The notes under the pieces were generated by a model that was not told the origin of the DNA, did not search any database, and worked only from the letters and a program-made list of their open reading frames with translations. From assembly GCA_001897295.1 (NCBI GenBank), contig MKSN01000001.1, positions 310,001 through 374,000 of the forward strand: a DNA stretch of 64,000 nucleotides, in the 5' to 3' direction. Below, in pieces: positions 52,118-58,977 of this stretch (position 1 is the first letter of the stretch; each line of letters opens with the position of its first letter). The DNA is from Candidatus Saccharibacteria bacterium 49-20 (GTDB lineage Bacteria; Patescibacteriota; Saccharimonadia; Saccharimonadales; Saccharimonadaceae). The position numbers and the translations under genes were made by a program.

Positions 52118-53178
52118 CGTTCTGACGAGTACTTTGCCGCTTCCTGCGCATCGAGCACTTCGTCGACGAGCGCCCTTAAATAAGATCCGTCAGCTTCACC
52201 AGCGCCAAACCTATCCTTGAGGTTGATGGCCTTTCGGTAGTCCTTGTTATCAAGATACTTAGCACGCAGCACCTCATCCACTTCCCATGCAGTCACCGAG
52301 ACGGGCGAAGCGATGTCAAACCGGTCATCGGCGAGCACTTGTGTAAGCGTCGTTGCAAGTACGTGTTCAGCGGGCACGATCGTGCGAGGTTGTCGCAATC
52401 CCTGGCTACGTTCGGCGACCGCTGGGTTATACTCTTTGATCTTATCGAGTCGCACGTCAAACGATGAACGTTCGTAAATACTACAGTCCTCATCCATTTG
52501 TGCGTACTTATAGGTACGGGTCATTTTGAGGTGAGGAATGCTCTTTTTCGTACCGTCAGAATCAACAAAGTTAGTTTCCTCATACCCAATCACTTCATAG
52601 ACAGGTATAAGTTCAAGAAACTCGCCATTATGAATCACGACGCATTCATTAATTGCGTTGCGAAGCGCAGGCAAACCATCCACCTCGTCATCGATAAATT
52701 TTCCAAAAGGAACACTCACGCAGCCAAGTTCGCGGGCCGCAAACTCAAAATATTTTCCAACCAAGTGAATTTCAGCTGGGTGCGCGTGACCAGTAAAGGT
52801 ACGGTCTGCCATGTCGATCAGCTCATCGGGGCCCGACCGCAGATCGCGAACACCGCGAAGTTTGAAGCTTTCGAAGTTACGAATGCGACGATGTTCTCGA
52901 CGACTCATGTAGGTAAAGTGGATTGACTCGGCTAGCTCTGGCGGCATCCACTCTGGAAGATCCTCGTAAAATAAAGCGTCTTTTGCAGCCTCAACTTCAA
53001 GTTGCTGCGCACGCACATCGGCACGATACGCGTTAAGAGGGGTAGCGCCCCAGCCCATCGGCTCCCCGCGACGGAGTTTACGAATCGCTTCAAGGCGCAC
53101 CTCATCTTCAAGTGAAAAAACAGGAACTTTTGGTTCCTGCAAATGAGCAAACTCCCCAAATTGTTGCACGTGGTCCAT
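52114..53178 (-). CDS. Unknown conserved-looking protein (354 residues)
   Basis: 354 residues from ATG 53178. Soluble, charged, with no membrane segment; stretches such as YMSRREHRRIRNFESFKLRG, IHLVGKYFEFAARELGC and AINECVVIHNGEF look well conserved, but I recognise no family. It faces dcd convergently with a 4-nt overlap. TATAAT lies about 8 nt before the start, so the mRNA is probably leaderless. A link with nucleotide metabolism is only suggested by place. Confidence 0.7.
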   Translation of the reverse strand: MDHVQQFGEFAHLQEPKVPVFSLEDEVRLEAIRKLRRGEPMGWGATPLNAYRADVRAQQLEVEAAKDALFYEDLPEWMPPELAESIHFTYMSRREHRRIRNFESFKLRGVRDLRSGPDELIDMADRTFTGHAHPAEIHLVGKYFEFAARELGCVSVPFGKFIDDEVDGLPALRNAINECVVIHNGEFLELIPVYEVIGYEETNFVDSDGTKKSIPHLKMTRTYKYAQMDEDCSIYERSSFDVRLDKIKEYNPAVAERSQGLRQPRTIVPAEHVLATTLTQVLADDRFDIASPVSVTAWEVDEVLRAKYLDNKDYRKAINLKDRFGAGEADGSYLRALVDEVLDAQEAAKYSSER

Positions 53179-53205
53179 TACTATAATTATATCATAATAT
53201 CTTTA

Positions 53206-53235
53206 AAAAGTCGAAGACCCCACCGAAGTGGGGTC
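53206..53235 (-). terminator. Intrinsic terminator after GC-rich cassette 4
   Basis: Stem GACCCCAC / GTGGGGTC (53235-53216 on the minus strand) with loop TTCG and a following T run at 53210-53206. Confidence 0.85.
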
Positions 53236-53275
53236 ACAAAGGACAAGAGGAGGCAATCCATAAAACCGGCCACGC

Positions 53276-53311
53276 GGGCGGCCACACATCCCAGAAGGGA
53301 AGGGGCCGCCC
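53276..53311 (-). repeat. Inverted repeat in the 3' region of cassette 4
   Basis: GGGCGGCC / GGCCGCCC, perfect 8 bp, at 53311-53304 and 53283-53276 with 20 nt between. It lies 6 nt after the stop of the second cassette gene. Confidence 0.7.
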
Positions 53312-53317
53312 GTGCAG

Positions 53318-53461
53318 TCAGGCGCGGGTGAGCAGATCGAGTTGATCCTCCTTGATCTGTTCGAGTGCTGTGCTCTCCAGCTCCGCCAGACGACGCCGTT
53401 CAGACGAGAGGGTTGCGTTGAACCCTTCCTCAATCATGGCGTCGATTTCGTCTTTTGACAT
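53318..53461 (-). CDS. GC-rich orphan small protein, cassette 4 gene B
   Basis: 47 residues from ATG 53461, after AGGGG. MSKDEIDAMIEEGFNATLSS and then a charged helix (RRRLAELESTALEQIKEDQL). It is probably one long amphipathic helix and may be a coiled-coil partner. It follows gene A by 16 nt in the same transcript. Codon use is GC-rich. Unknown function; no known small toxin or antitoxin family is evident. Confidence 0.6.
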   Translation of the reverse strand: MSKDEIDAMIEEGFNATLSSERRRLAELESTALEQIKEDQLDLLTRA

Positions 53462-53477
53462 GGTAGCCCCTTGCGCG

Positions 53478-53654
53478 TTAGTTGCTGTAGCGCGGGGGCT
53501 GCTTGGCGTGAGCCAGGGCCATCTCGACGTAGTTGGGCTGCGTCGAACGGGTGGGCTGCTCAGGCTCATCGCTGGGCTTGGACTTCAGCGAAGCGAGCGC
53601 GGCCACCCGGGTGTCGACGGGCTTGAGCGTGGTTTGCGACGTGGATGCCGTCAT
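53478..53654 (-). CDS. GC-rich orphan small protein, cassette 4 gene A
   Basis: 58 residues from ATG 53654, with ACAGGAG 9 nt upstream. MTASTSQTTLKPVDTRVAAL, then Pro-rich parts (SDEPEQPTRSTQPNYVEMAL) ending PPRYSN. Probably flexible. TATAAT 53710-53705 lies about 50 nt before the start. It forms one unit with gene B, opposite to rplJ. Codon use is GC-rich like the other cassettes. Confidence 0.6.
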   Translation of the reverse strand: MTASTSQTTLKPVDTRVAALASLKSKPSDEPEQPTRSTQPNYVEMALAHAKQPPRYSN

Positions 53655-53710
53655 GGGTAAGTACTCCTGTCTCTAGGGCGCCCGAAGGTCGAACGCAATA
53701 TCTTATTATA
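53655..53710 (-). promoter_or_regulatory. Promoter and leader of GC-rich cassette 4
   Basis: TATAAT at 53710-53705 and a leader with GGGCGCCC and GAGACAGGAG, the last shared with cassette 1 (GACAGGAGG). The 3' region carries GCCTCCTCTTGTCC, which matches this only with a bulge, so pairing is weaker than in cassettes 1-3. Confidence 0.5.
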
Positions 53711-53761
53711 AAGTATTTATGGCTAAAAAGCAAGTTAATCTGATATGCACATCAGGGGTGG

Positions 53762-53912
53762 TTGACAAAATCACCCCTTTTTAGTAAAATTGAATTCGAC
53801 ATACCAAAGACAGTGGCCGCAGAAATGCTTAATTTGCCACCGAGGAAATGAAAAATATACATTTTTCTAATTCTGAGTCTTTGGCAGTGCGAGGCCCAAA
53901 GACTCATTTTAA
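53762..53912 (+). ncRNA. L10 (rplJ) leader with terminator-like hairpin
   Basis: Promoter TTGACA 53762-53767, 17 nt, TAAAAT 53785-53790. The leader has ACCAAAGACAGTGGC, AATGCTTAATTTGCCACCGAGG, which is the pattern of the known L10 leader (RF00557-like). GAGTCTTTGG 53875-53884 can pair with CCAAAGACTC 53896-53905 as a terminator-like hairpin, or with ACCAAAGAC at 53803-53811, so the two foldings exclude each other. L10 binding could choose between them. Confidence 0.75.
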
Positions 53913-54002
53913 TTTCTAAAGGATCCTACGGCTCTCGAGCTACACTGCCAATGTCGGCAACTTTACAATCAGGCCGAATAAACTAAAACCAAGGAGATTT
54001 TT

Positions 54003-54527
54003 ATGGCAATTAGTCGCGATAAAAAGAACGAATTGGTTGCTGAATTTACCGAGCTTCTCACGAACGCAAAAACAACTGCGTTTGCTAGCTACCAAGGTAT
54101 TACTGTGGCTCAACTCCAGACCCTCCGTGCGCAAGCGCGTGAGAATGGTGTTACCATCAAGGTCGTCAAGAACCGTTTGGTTCGCGTCGTCCTCGCCGGT
54201 ATCGACACCTACAAGGACATCGACACATCTTCACTCAACGGCCAATTGCTGTACGCAATTAGCTCAGAAGATGAAGTAGCACCTGCTAAGGTACTTAGCG
54301 AATTTGCAAAGACACACGACGCTTTGGTTATTGCTGGTGGTCTTTCACTCGAAGGTGGACTCTTGTCTGCTGACGACGTAAAAGCACTCGCTGCACTCCC
54401 AAGCAAGTCTCAGCTCATTGCAGAGGTTATTGCTCAATTGCTTTCACCTGTTCACGACGTTACCAACGCGCTTTCGGGCAACTTGCACGCGCTTCTTGAC
54501 GGTGTTGAAGCTAAGGCAACCAGTTAA
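54003..54527 (+). CDS. rplJ: Large-subunit ribosomal protein uL10 (L10)
   Basis: 174 residues, MAISRDKKNELVAEFTELLT, with KTTAFASYQGITVAQLQTLR and NRLVRVVLAG, typical for L10; the C-terminal helices bind L7/L12 dimers. AAGGAG precedes ATG. It is followed by rplL; rpoB and rpoC, the usual next genes, do not follow here. Confidence 0.96.
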   Translation: MAISRDKKNELVAEFTELLTNAKTTAFASYQGITVAQLQTLRAQARENGVTIKVVKNRLVRVVLAGIDTYKDIDTSSLNGQLLYAISSEDEVAPAKVLSEFAKTHDALVIAGGLSLEGGLLSADDVKALAALPSKSQLIAEVIAQLLSPVHDVTNALSGNLHALLDGVEAKATS

Positions 54528-54533
54528 TTTTTC

Positions 54534-54549
54534 GCCCGCCTAGGTGGGC
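54534..54549 (+). promoter_or_regulatory. rplJ-rplL intergenic hairpin
   Basis: GCCCGCCTAGGTGGGC forms a 6-bp stem (one G-T pair) with a 4-nt loop. It lies 50 nt before rplL and may adjust the L10 to L7/L12 ratio. Confidence 0.45.
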
Positions 54550-54598
54550 AACCCCGATACGCAAGTATCACTATTAATAGAATTTGAAGGAGGCTATA

Positions 54599-54973
54599 AT
54601 GGCTGATCTAAAGAAATTTGCAGAGACCCTCGTTGGTCTTACTGTACTTGAAGTTAACGAACTCAAGACAATCCTCAAGGACGAATACGGCATCGAGCCA
54701 GCTGCTGCTGCAGTTGCTGTTGCTGGTCCTGCTGCCGAAGCTGCACCTGCAGAAGACGCAAAGTCTGACTACACTATCGTTCTTAAGGACGCTGGTGCTC
54801 AAAAAGTAGCAGTTATCAAGGCTGTTAAGGACATTACTGGTCTTGGTCTTGGTGAAGCTAAGGCAATCGTTGACGGCGCACCTGCAACTGTTAAGGAAAA
54901 AGTTCCTACAGAAGAAGCAGAAGCTGCAAAGAAGACACTCGAAGAAGCTGGCGCAAGCGTAGAACTTCAGTAA
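54599..54973 (+). CDS. rplL: Large-subunit ribosomal protein bL12 (L7/L12)
   Basis: 124 residues from ATG 54599, after AAGGAGG. N-terminal dimer domain ([20 protein letters not shown]), an Ala/Pro hinge (about 38-55) and the C-terminal domain with [20 protein letters not shown] that binds translation factors. A frame-extending ATG 15 nt upstream would overlap the binding site. Confidence 0.97.
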   Translation: MADLKKFAETLVGLTVLEVNELKTILKDEYGIEPAAAAVAVAGPAAEAAPAEDAKSDYTIVLKDAGAQKVAVIKAVKDITGLGLGEAKAIVDGAPATVKEKVPTEEAEAAKKTLEEAGASVELQ

Positions 54974-55005
54974 TTCAACCCATTCGGTCTGATATGTATG
55001 CATTT

Positions 55006-55031
55006 ATACCCCTTTTACAGGGGTATTTTTG
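55006..55031 (+). terminator. Intrinsic terminator after rplL
   Basis: Stem ATACCCC 55006-55012 / GGGGTAT 55020-55026 and T run. Confidence 0.88.
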
Positions 55032-55054
55032 TTGCATTAGATAATATTTTTCTG

Positions 55055-55097
55055 TATACTGCAAGTGTCCTGTTGGAAACGAAAAGAAGGGAACTGC
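55055..55097 (+). promoter_or_regulatory. Promoter and leader of GC-rich cassette 5
   Basis: TATACT 55055-55060; transcription should begin near 55067. The first bases GTCCTGTTGG (55067-55076) can pair with TCAACAGGAT (55666-55675) before the terminator: 8 Watson-Crick pairs and two G-T pairs. AAGAAGGGA precedes GTG 55098. Confidence 0.5.
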
Positions 55098-55655
55098 GTG
55101 TCCAAGTTTTCGAACTGGGTGATCCGAACCGTCACCAGGGATCACATGTACATCTGCGCCATCGATCGCAACGAGCGCTCGAGGCCCGCGTTCAAGGCCG
55201 GCACCCTCAAGGTGCACATGAGCGCAGGGGGCGAGCAGGAACTGGCCTTCGACGCGATGCTCAATCTCGACGCCGATGCAGTGCGCGAGAGTGACCCGAT
55301 TCTGCTGGAAATGCTGACCGAGATGTGGCCGGCGTTCACCGAGGAGCGGGTGTTGCACCCGTTCAAGGACGGACTCAGCCTCTGCGACATCTCGCACATG
55401 CTGCGAAGTGAAACGCACGGCGTGAGTCTGCTCGAGTTCGGGCAGCTCAAGGGTTGGTGGCGCGTCGTGTACGACGAGCACATCGCCTGCGAGCACGCTG
55501 AGGTCGGGTCATGCCCGAGCTTCTGCACTGTCTACATCGACCGCGTCAATCAGCCACCGAAGCGCCCCAAGAAGAAGCGTGAGCGGCTCGCCGATCGCAT
55601 CAAGATCAAGCTGCCCGAGCTCGCGCTCCCGAGGCCCGGCTTCGCGCTCGGCTGA
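55098..55655 (+). CDS. GC-rich orphan protein, cassette 5 (unknown function)
   Basis: 185 residues from GTG 55098. A mixed alpha/beta body (SNWVIRTVTRDHMYICAID, GLSLCDISHMLRSETHGVSL, GWWRVVYDEHIACEHAEVGS) carries five Cys and several His, followed by a very basic C-terminal tail (KRPKKKRERLADRIKIK). Not recognised; the tail could contact nucleic acid or membrane. Leu codons are CTG or CTC almost throughout, in contrast to rplL. Single gene between rplL and yaaA. Confidence 0.7.
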   Translation: MSKFSNWVIRTVTRDHMYICAIDRNERSRPAFKAGTLKVHMSAGGEQELAFDAMLNLDADAVRESDPILLEMLTEMWPAFTEERVLHPFKDGLSLCDISHMLRSETHGVSLLEFGQLKGWWRVVYDEHIACEHAEVGSCPSFCTVYIDRVNQPPKRPKKKRERLADRIKIKLPELALPRPGFALG

Positions 55656-55665
55656 CATCTACAAC

Positions 55666-55709
55666 TCAACAGGATCAGAGTGCCCCCGCGGCACTCTTTT
55701 CCATTTTTA
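55666..55709 (+). terminator. 3' region of cassette 5: leader-complementary segment and terminator
   Basis: TCAACAGGAT 55666-55675 is complementary to the mRNA 5' end. GAGTGCC 55678-55684 / GGCACTC 55690-55696 with loop CCCGC and T run forms the terminator. Confidence 0.75.
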
Positions 55710-55751
55710 CAACAGTCTTTCATTCTAACCTGTTAATTGTGTGGATAACGT

Positions 55752-56534
55752 TCAAATAAGTTTATTCAAGCGGACACTCAATCCAATACCCTTAAACTGT
55801 TGAGCCACAAATACCGGCTCGGTTTCTGTACTGAGGGTAGGTTCGTATGAATAGCCAATTTCATTGAATTCTAAAAGCTGTGCAGTCGACTCAATTCGAT
55901 GCTGGATCATCCATTTTGCAAATGCACCACGTGCGATTTTGGCATGCACCGTGACAAAAGTTGGCTCGCCGGTCTTAGGACTTACAGTAAGAAACTTTGG
56001 CGATATCACCCGAGTAGCTTTCATATAGGGGAGTACTGCCTTCGTATACTCGACGGCCGAAAGGTTCACGATAGGGCGCTGTGCGGGAAGTAACTTTGCA
56101 ATTGTATCTGACCAAAACTCATACAGATTCATACCTGGCAACTTGTAGCCCATTTCAAGTCGGTAGGGCTGAATGGTATCAAGCGCACGAAGTGCGCCGT
56201 AAAGACCAGACAGAATGACTAAGTGCTCGTTGGCGTATCGTCGATCGTCATCGCTTAAAGTCGTCGCTTGCAACCCCGAATAAATATCGCCCAGAAAAAT
56301 ATCTATTGCCGCAAGAGTTGGTGCGCTGTCGTGCCAAGAATGAATAAGTTCGTACGTTGTTTCAGCCATCTTGGGAGAGATTGCCATTACCTTTTGAAGC
56401 TCTTCACGAGACAAAGTTTTAAGAATTTCAGTAAGCTCACGTGCCTCATCCTCGAGCGCCGGTTTCTGTACATGCGTCGACGACTGCATGGGTTGGCGCA
56501 TCGTCTTTGAAGAGTGGAGCAGAATAGTAAACAT
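55752..56534 (-). CDS. yaaA: YaaA-family (UPF0246) peroxide-stress protein
   Basis: 260 residues. The YaaA pattern is visible: ILLHSSKTMRQP at the start, SGLYGALRALDTIQPYRLEM, NLYEFW and NLSAVEYTKAV. In E. coli YaaA lowers free iron and DNA damage under H2O2 stress and has a DNA-binding fold. TATACT is 7 nt before ATG 56534 on the minus strand (leaderless). Divergent from the BI-1-like gene. Confidence 0.88.
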   Translation of the reverse strand: MFTILLHSSKTMRQPMQSSTHVQKPALEDEARELTEILKTLSREELQKVMAISPKMAETTYELIHSWHDSAPTLAAIDIFLGDIYSGLQATTLSDDDRRYANEHLVILSGLYGALRALDTIQPYRLEMGYKLPGMNLYEFWSDTIAKLLPAQRPIVNLSAVEYTKAVLPYMKATRVISPKFLTVSPKTGEPTFVTVHAKIARGAFAKWMIQHRIESTAQLLEFNEIGYSYEPTLSTETEPVFVAQQFKGIGLSVRLNKLI

Positions 56535-56595
56535 ACTATCTAGTATACGACCTGCGAGTGTATACTTTGAGTAATAACCGAGAGAGGAGTGGTGT

Positions 56596-57327
56596 ATGAA
56601 TCAATCATCTAACCCGGCTCTGTCCGACAAAGCGTTTGCACGTTTTGATGCCGCGGGCCAAGCAGAAATAATGACTGTCGGGGGAACCCTGGGTAAGGTC
56701 GGCCTTAGCCTTCTTGTGTTGATTGGCGCAGCTGCGTACGCCTGGACACTCTTTCCTCAATTCGGCGTGACAATTCCATGGTGGACGCTATGGGTGGGCG
56801 GCATTGGCGCGGTCGTCGTCGGGTTCGTTGCCGTATTTAAGGCGAACTGGTTTACCGTACTCTTGTACTCCCTTCTTGAAGGTGCGTATATCGGTATTAT
56901 TTCGAGGTTGTTTGAAACCGCCTACGACGGTATCGTCACGCAGGCTATCCTTGCGACACTCGGCGTAACCGCGGCTGCGTACTTCTTGTACGTGACGGGG
57001 CTCGTAAAAGTCACAAAAAAGTTCTACTCCGTGGTACTGATTGCGACTGTCGGTATCGCAATTTATCTATTGGCCGAGTTCATTATTTCGCTCTTTTCAC
57101 CAGGCTTCCTGAATTTCGTCACAAGTGGCGTAGGGGGCATTATCATCGCGGCCATTATCGTGTTCATCGCAGCGCTTAACCTTTTCCTCGACTTCAACAC
57201 GATCGAAAAGGGTGTAGAGAATAAACTGTCTAAAAAGGCAGAGTGGTACGCGGCATTTGGCTTGATGGTCACACTCATCTGGCTCTACGTATCAATCCTA
57301 AGGCTCCTCGGGGCGAGTCGAAGGTAG
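56596..57327 (+). CDS. Bax inhibitor-1/YccA-like membrane protein
   Basis: 243 residues. A soluble N-terminus (FARFDAAGQAEIMTVGGTLG) is followed by seven membrane segments (to residue 238), with LLYSLLEGAYIGIISRLFE typical for the YccA-like (PF12811-type) branch. Such proteins affect membrane proteases or ion leak. GAGAGGAG precedes ATG. It is in an operon with the next small membrane protein. Confidence 0.82.
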   Translation: MNQSSNPALSDKAFARFDAAGQAEIMTVGGTLGKVGLSLLVLIGAAAYAWTLFPQFGVTIPWWTLWVGGIGAVVVGFVAVFKANWFTVLLYSLLEGAYIGIISRLFETAYDGIVTQAILATLGVTAAAYFLYVTGLVKVTKKFYSVVLIATVGIAIYLLAEFIISLFSPGFLNFVTSGVGGIIIAAIIVFIAALNLFLDFNTIEKGVENKLSKKAEWYAAFGLMVTLIWLYVSILRLLGASRR

Positions 57328-57333
57328 GCTAGG

Positions 57334-57549
57334 ATGAACCTCCTTACAATTATTGGTGGACTTGCGGTCATCGGCCTTTCAGTGTTTACGGGTTTTATCG
57401 CCATCACCCTCTTTATTCAGGGTGGACTCCTGTCGATCTTTGGCGGCGTTGCGCTTTCGATTGTAACGCTCATGATGCTCGTATTGGGCATTGTACTCAT
57501 AGGCATCGGCTGCGCTGGAATCGTGGCGCGTATCAGGAGTGGCAAATAG
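57334..57549 (+). CDS. Small two-span membrane protein
   Basis: 71 residues, two hydrophobic segments (about 5-28 and 35-64), MNLLTIIGGLAVIGLSVFTG, ending RIRSGK. It starts 6 nt after the BI-1-like gene and probably shares its mRNA. No family recognised. Confidence 0.7.
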   Translation: MNLLTIIGGLAVIGLSVFTGFIAITLFIQGGLLSIFGGVALSIVTLMMLVLGIVLIGIGCAGIVARIRSGK

Positions 57550-57559
57550 CCGCGCTTGC

Positions 57560-57639
57560 TTGACATTTTATAACAGCGTTGCTATAAGTAAAGCTAATAT
57601 TACTTTCAAAACACATACCAGATAAGGAAATGCGAGACC
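57560..57639 (+). promoter_or_regulatory. Strong consensus promoter of the 57640 gene
   Basis: TTGACA 57560-57565, 17 nt, TATAAG 57583-57588, then a leader of about 45 nt. This is the closest match to a classic sigma-70 promoter among non-ribosomal genes here. Confidence 0.7.
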
Positions 57640-58158
57640 ATGTCTGAACTACCGGAGAAACAAGCAAAACGTCTCCACGCTTTGATCCAAGAAGCAGAGA
57701 CTAACCTTGCCGCAGCAAAAGAACTACTCATTAGTATCATCGGTGACGATGGTGCAGTTATTACGCCTAAGGGAAGTACAATCGACGAAGTTGGTGGTAA
57801 GGTAATCGAGGGCGTCTTTGATGGCCAAAAAATGGCCGGACCAGACGGCAAAGAATACCCAGTACCCGCTAACTACGCCAGTAAATCAAAGCTTGTCGAA
57901 GGAGACATCCTCAAGCTTACGATTGCAGACGACGGCAGCTTTATTTACAAGCAAATTGGTCCAGTCGATCGTACGCAGGTTATTGGTACACTCGTCCAGC
58001 ACGACGGTGCGTACTACGTGGAAGCAAATGGCCACGAATACCGCATTCTTCTTGCCAGCGTGACCTACTTCCGTATTAACGTAGGCGACCAAGTGACAAT
58101 TATCGTTCCGACCGACAACCAACAGGCTACTTGGGCTGCGGTCGAAGCAGCGCTCTAG
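57640..58158 (+). CDS. Unknown protein with N-terminal coiled coil
   Basis: 172 residues. Residues 1-35 form a helix (PEKQAKRLHALIQEAETNLA), the rest is beta-rich, with VIEGVFDGQKMAGPDGKEYP and KLVEGDILKLTIADDGSFIY. No family recognised; the pattern (coiled coil plus small beta domains) recalls RNA-polymerase or ribosome associated factors, but this is only a likeness. A near-consensus promoter and ribosomal-protein-like codons suggest high expression. Confidence 0.75.
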   Translation: MSELPEKQAKRLHALIQEAETNLAAAKELLISIIGDDGAVITPKGSTIDEVGGKVIEGVFDGQKMAGPDGKEYPVPANYASKSKLVEGDILKLTIADDGSFIYKQIGPVDRTQVIGTLVQHDGAYYVEANGHEYRILLASVTYFRINVGDQVTIIVPTDNQQATWAAVEAAL

Positions 58159-58178
58159 CGAAATTGCACAAATTATTG

Positions 58179-58245
58179 TAAAATAGCCGTGTCTCACATC
58201 CGTGGGGCACGTCCTTTTTATCACCGACCCTCGAGAGGAGCCATC
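58179..58245 (+). promoter_or_regulatory. Promoter and hairpin leader of GC-rich cassette 6
   Basis: TAAAAT 58179-58184; hairpin GTGTCTCAC 58189-58197 / GTGGGGCAC 58202-58210 (G-T pairs) close to the 5' end. CCGACCC 58224-58230 can pair with GGGTCGG 58808-58814, just upstream of the ribosome binding site GAGAGGAG. Confidence 0.5.
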
Positions 58246-58776
58246 GTGGCCTCCACATCCGATTCATTCGAAGAAGTACCCGCCGAACGAAGGCGCGAGT
58301 TTCTGGACCTCCAGATCATCGACGCCGTGCTGGGCGAGCGTATCGCGAAGAAGCTGACCGATCAAGGTTTCAAGACGCTCGGCGACCTCGCCGTCGCAAC
58401 CGAAGTCGAACTCCTGGCGATCAAAGGGTTCGGAACCGGAGCCCTGCTCAAGGTCTACACGGTCCTGGGCACCTTCGGCTTCTCCCTGCGAAGCGAGAAG
58501 GAAGAGCCGCTCAATGGCCTCGTGCGCCTCTTCAGGGGCATCGACTTCGTACCCGGCAAGCAGATGTTCCGCTGGGTCAGCGGCCTCGACGAAGCCAGCT
58601 TCACCTACCTGCGTGAGAAGAAGACGCTCGGCGCACTGTCACTCACAACGCGCGCCGAGTACCTGACCTGGCGTCGTCGCACCTTCCCGAAGCGCATGCG
58701 CGTCGCGGACGAGCAGGCGGAGCTCCTGGCTCAGGGTCTGGCCTATGCTGGCCTGACGTTCTCCGGTGAAGAATAG
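58246..58776 (+). CDS. GC-rich orphan protein, cassette 6, with RNA-polymerase alpha-CTD-like domain
   Basis: 176 residues from GTG 58246, after GAGAGGAG. Residues about 28-75 (LGERIAKKLTDQGFKTLGDL, ELLAIKGFGTGALLKVYTVL) match the helix-hairpin-helix pattern of the RpoA C-terminal domain encoded at 9730-9919 (RTVRDLVTLSE, LRELKGFG). The rest has Trp/Arg-rich helices and is not recognised. It might bind DNA or transcription factors. Leu codons are only CTG or CTC, so it differs strongly from dnaX downstream. Confidence 0.7.
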   Translation: MASTSDSFEEVPAERRREFLDLQIIDAVLGERIAKKLTDQGFKTLGDLAVATEVELLAIKGFGTGALLKVYTVLGTFGFSLRSEKEEPLNGLVRLFRGIDFVPGKQMFRWVSGLDEASFTYLREKKTLGALSLTTRAEYLTWRRRTFPKRMRVADEQAELLAQGLAYAGLTFSGEE

Positions 58777-58781
58777 GGCGT

Positions 58782-58816
58782 TGCCGACCCGCCTCATCTA
58801 CGAGCGCGGGTCGGCA
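58782..58816 (+). terminator. Terminator-like hairpin after cassette 6
   Basis: Perfect 11-bp stem TGCCGACCCGC 58782-58792 / GCGGGTCGGCA 58806-58816 without a clear T run. One arm can also pair with the leader (58224-58230). The remaining 160 nt before dnaX hold TATAGT and TATACT boxes and no gene. Confidence 0.65.
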
Positions 58817-58977
58817 GCACACCTTTGCACAATGATATTATTCTTGCAAACCAACCATAAGCGTCGTATAGTAGCACTATCACGAAGGTGAAAATAAACA
58901 AAGTGTAAAAACTACGGCACATATCTAGGACGAATCGGTCTATACTTGTCGTAGGGTATAACAAAAAGGGGAATAAG

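Noticed and set aside
54975-55496. Minus-strand frame of 173 codons over cassette 5
   Set aside because: Its 5' part is antisense to the plus-strand gene and it runs through the rplL terminator; no promoter or ribosome binding site.
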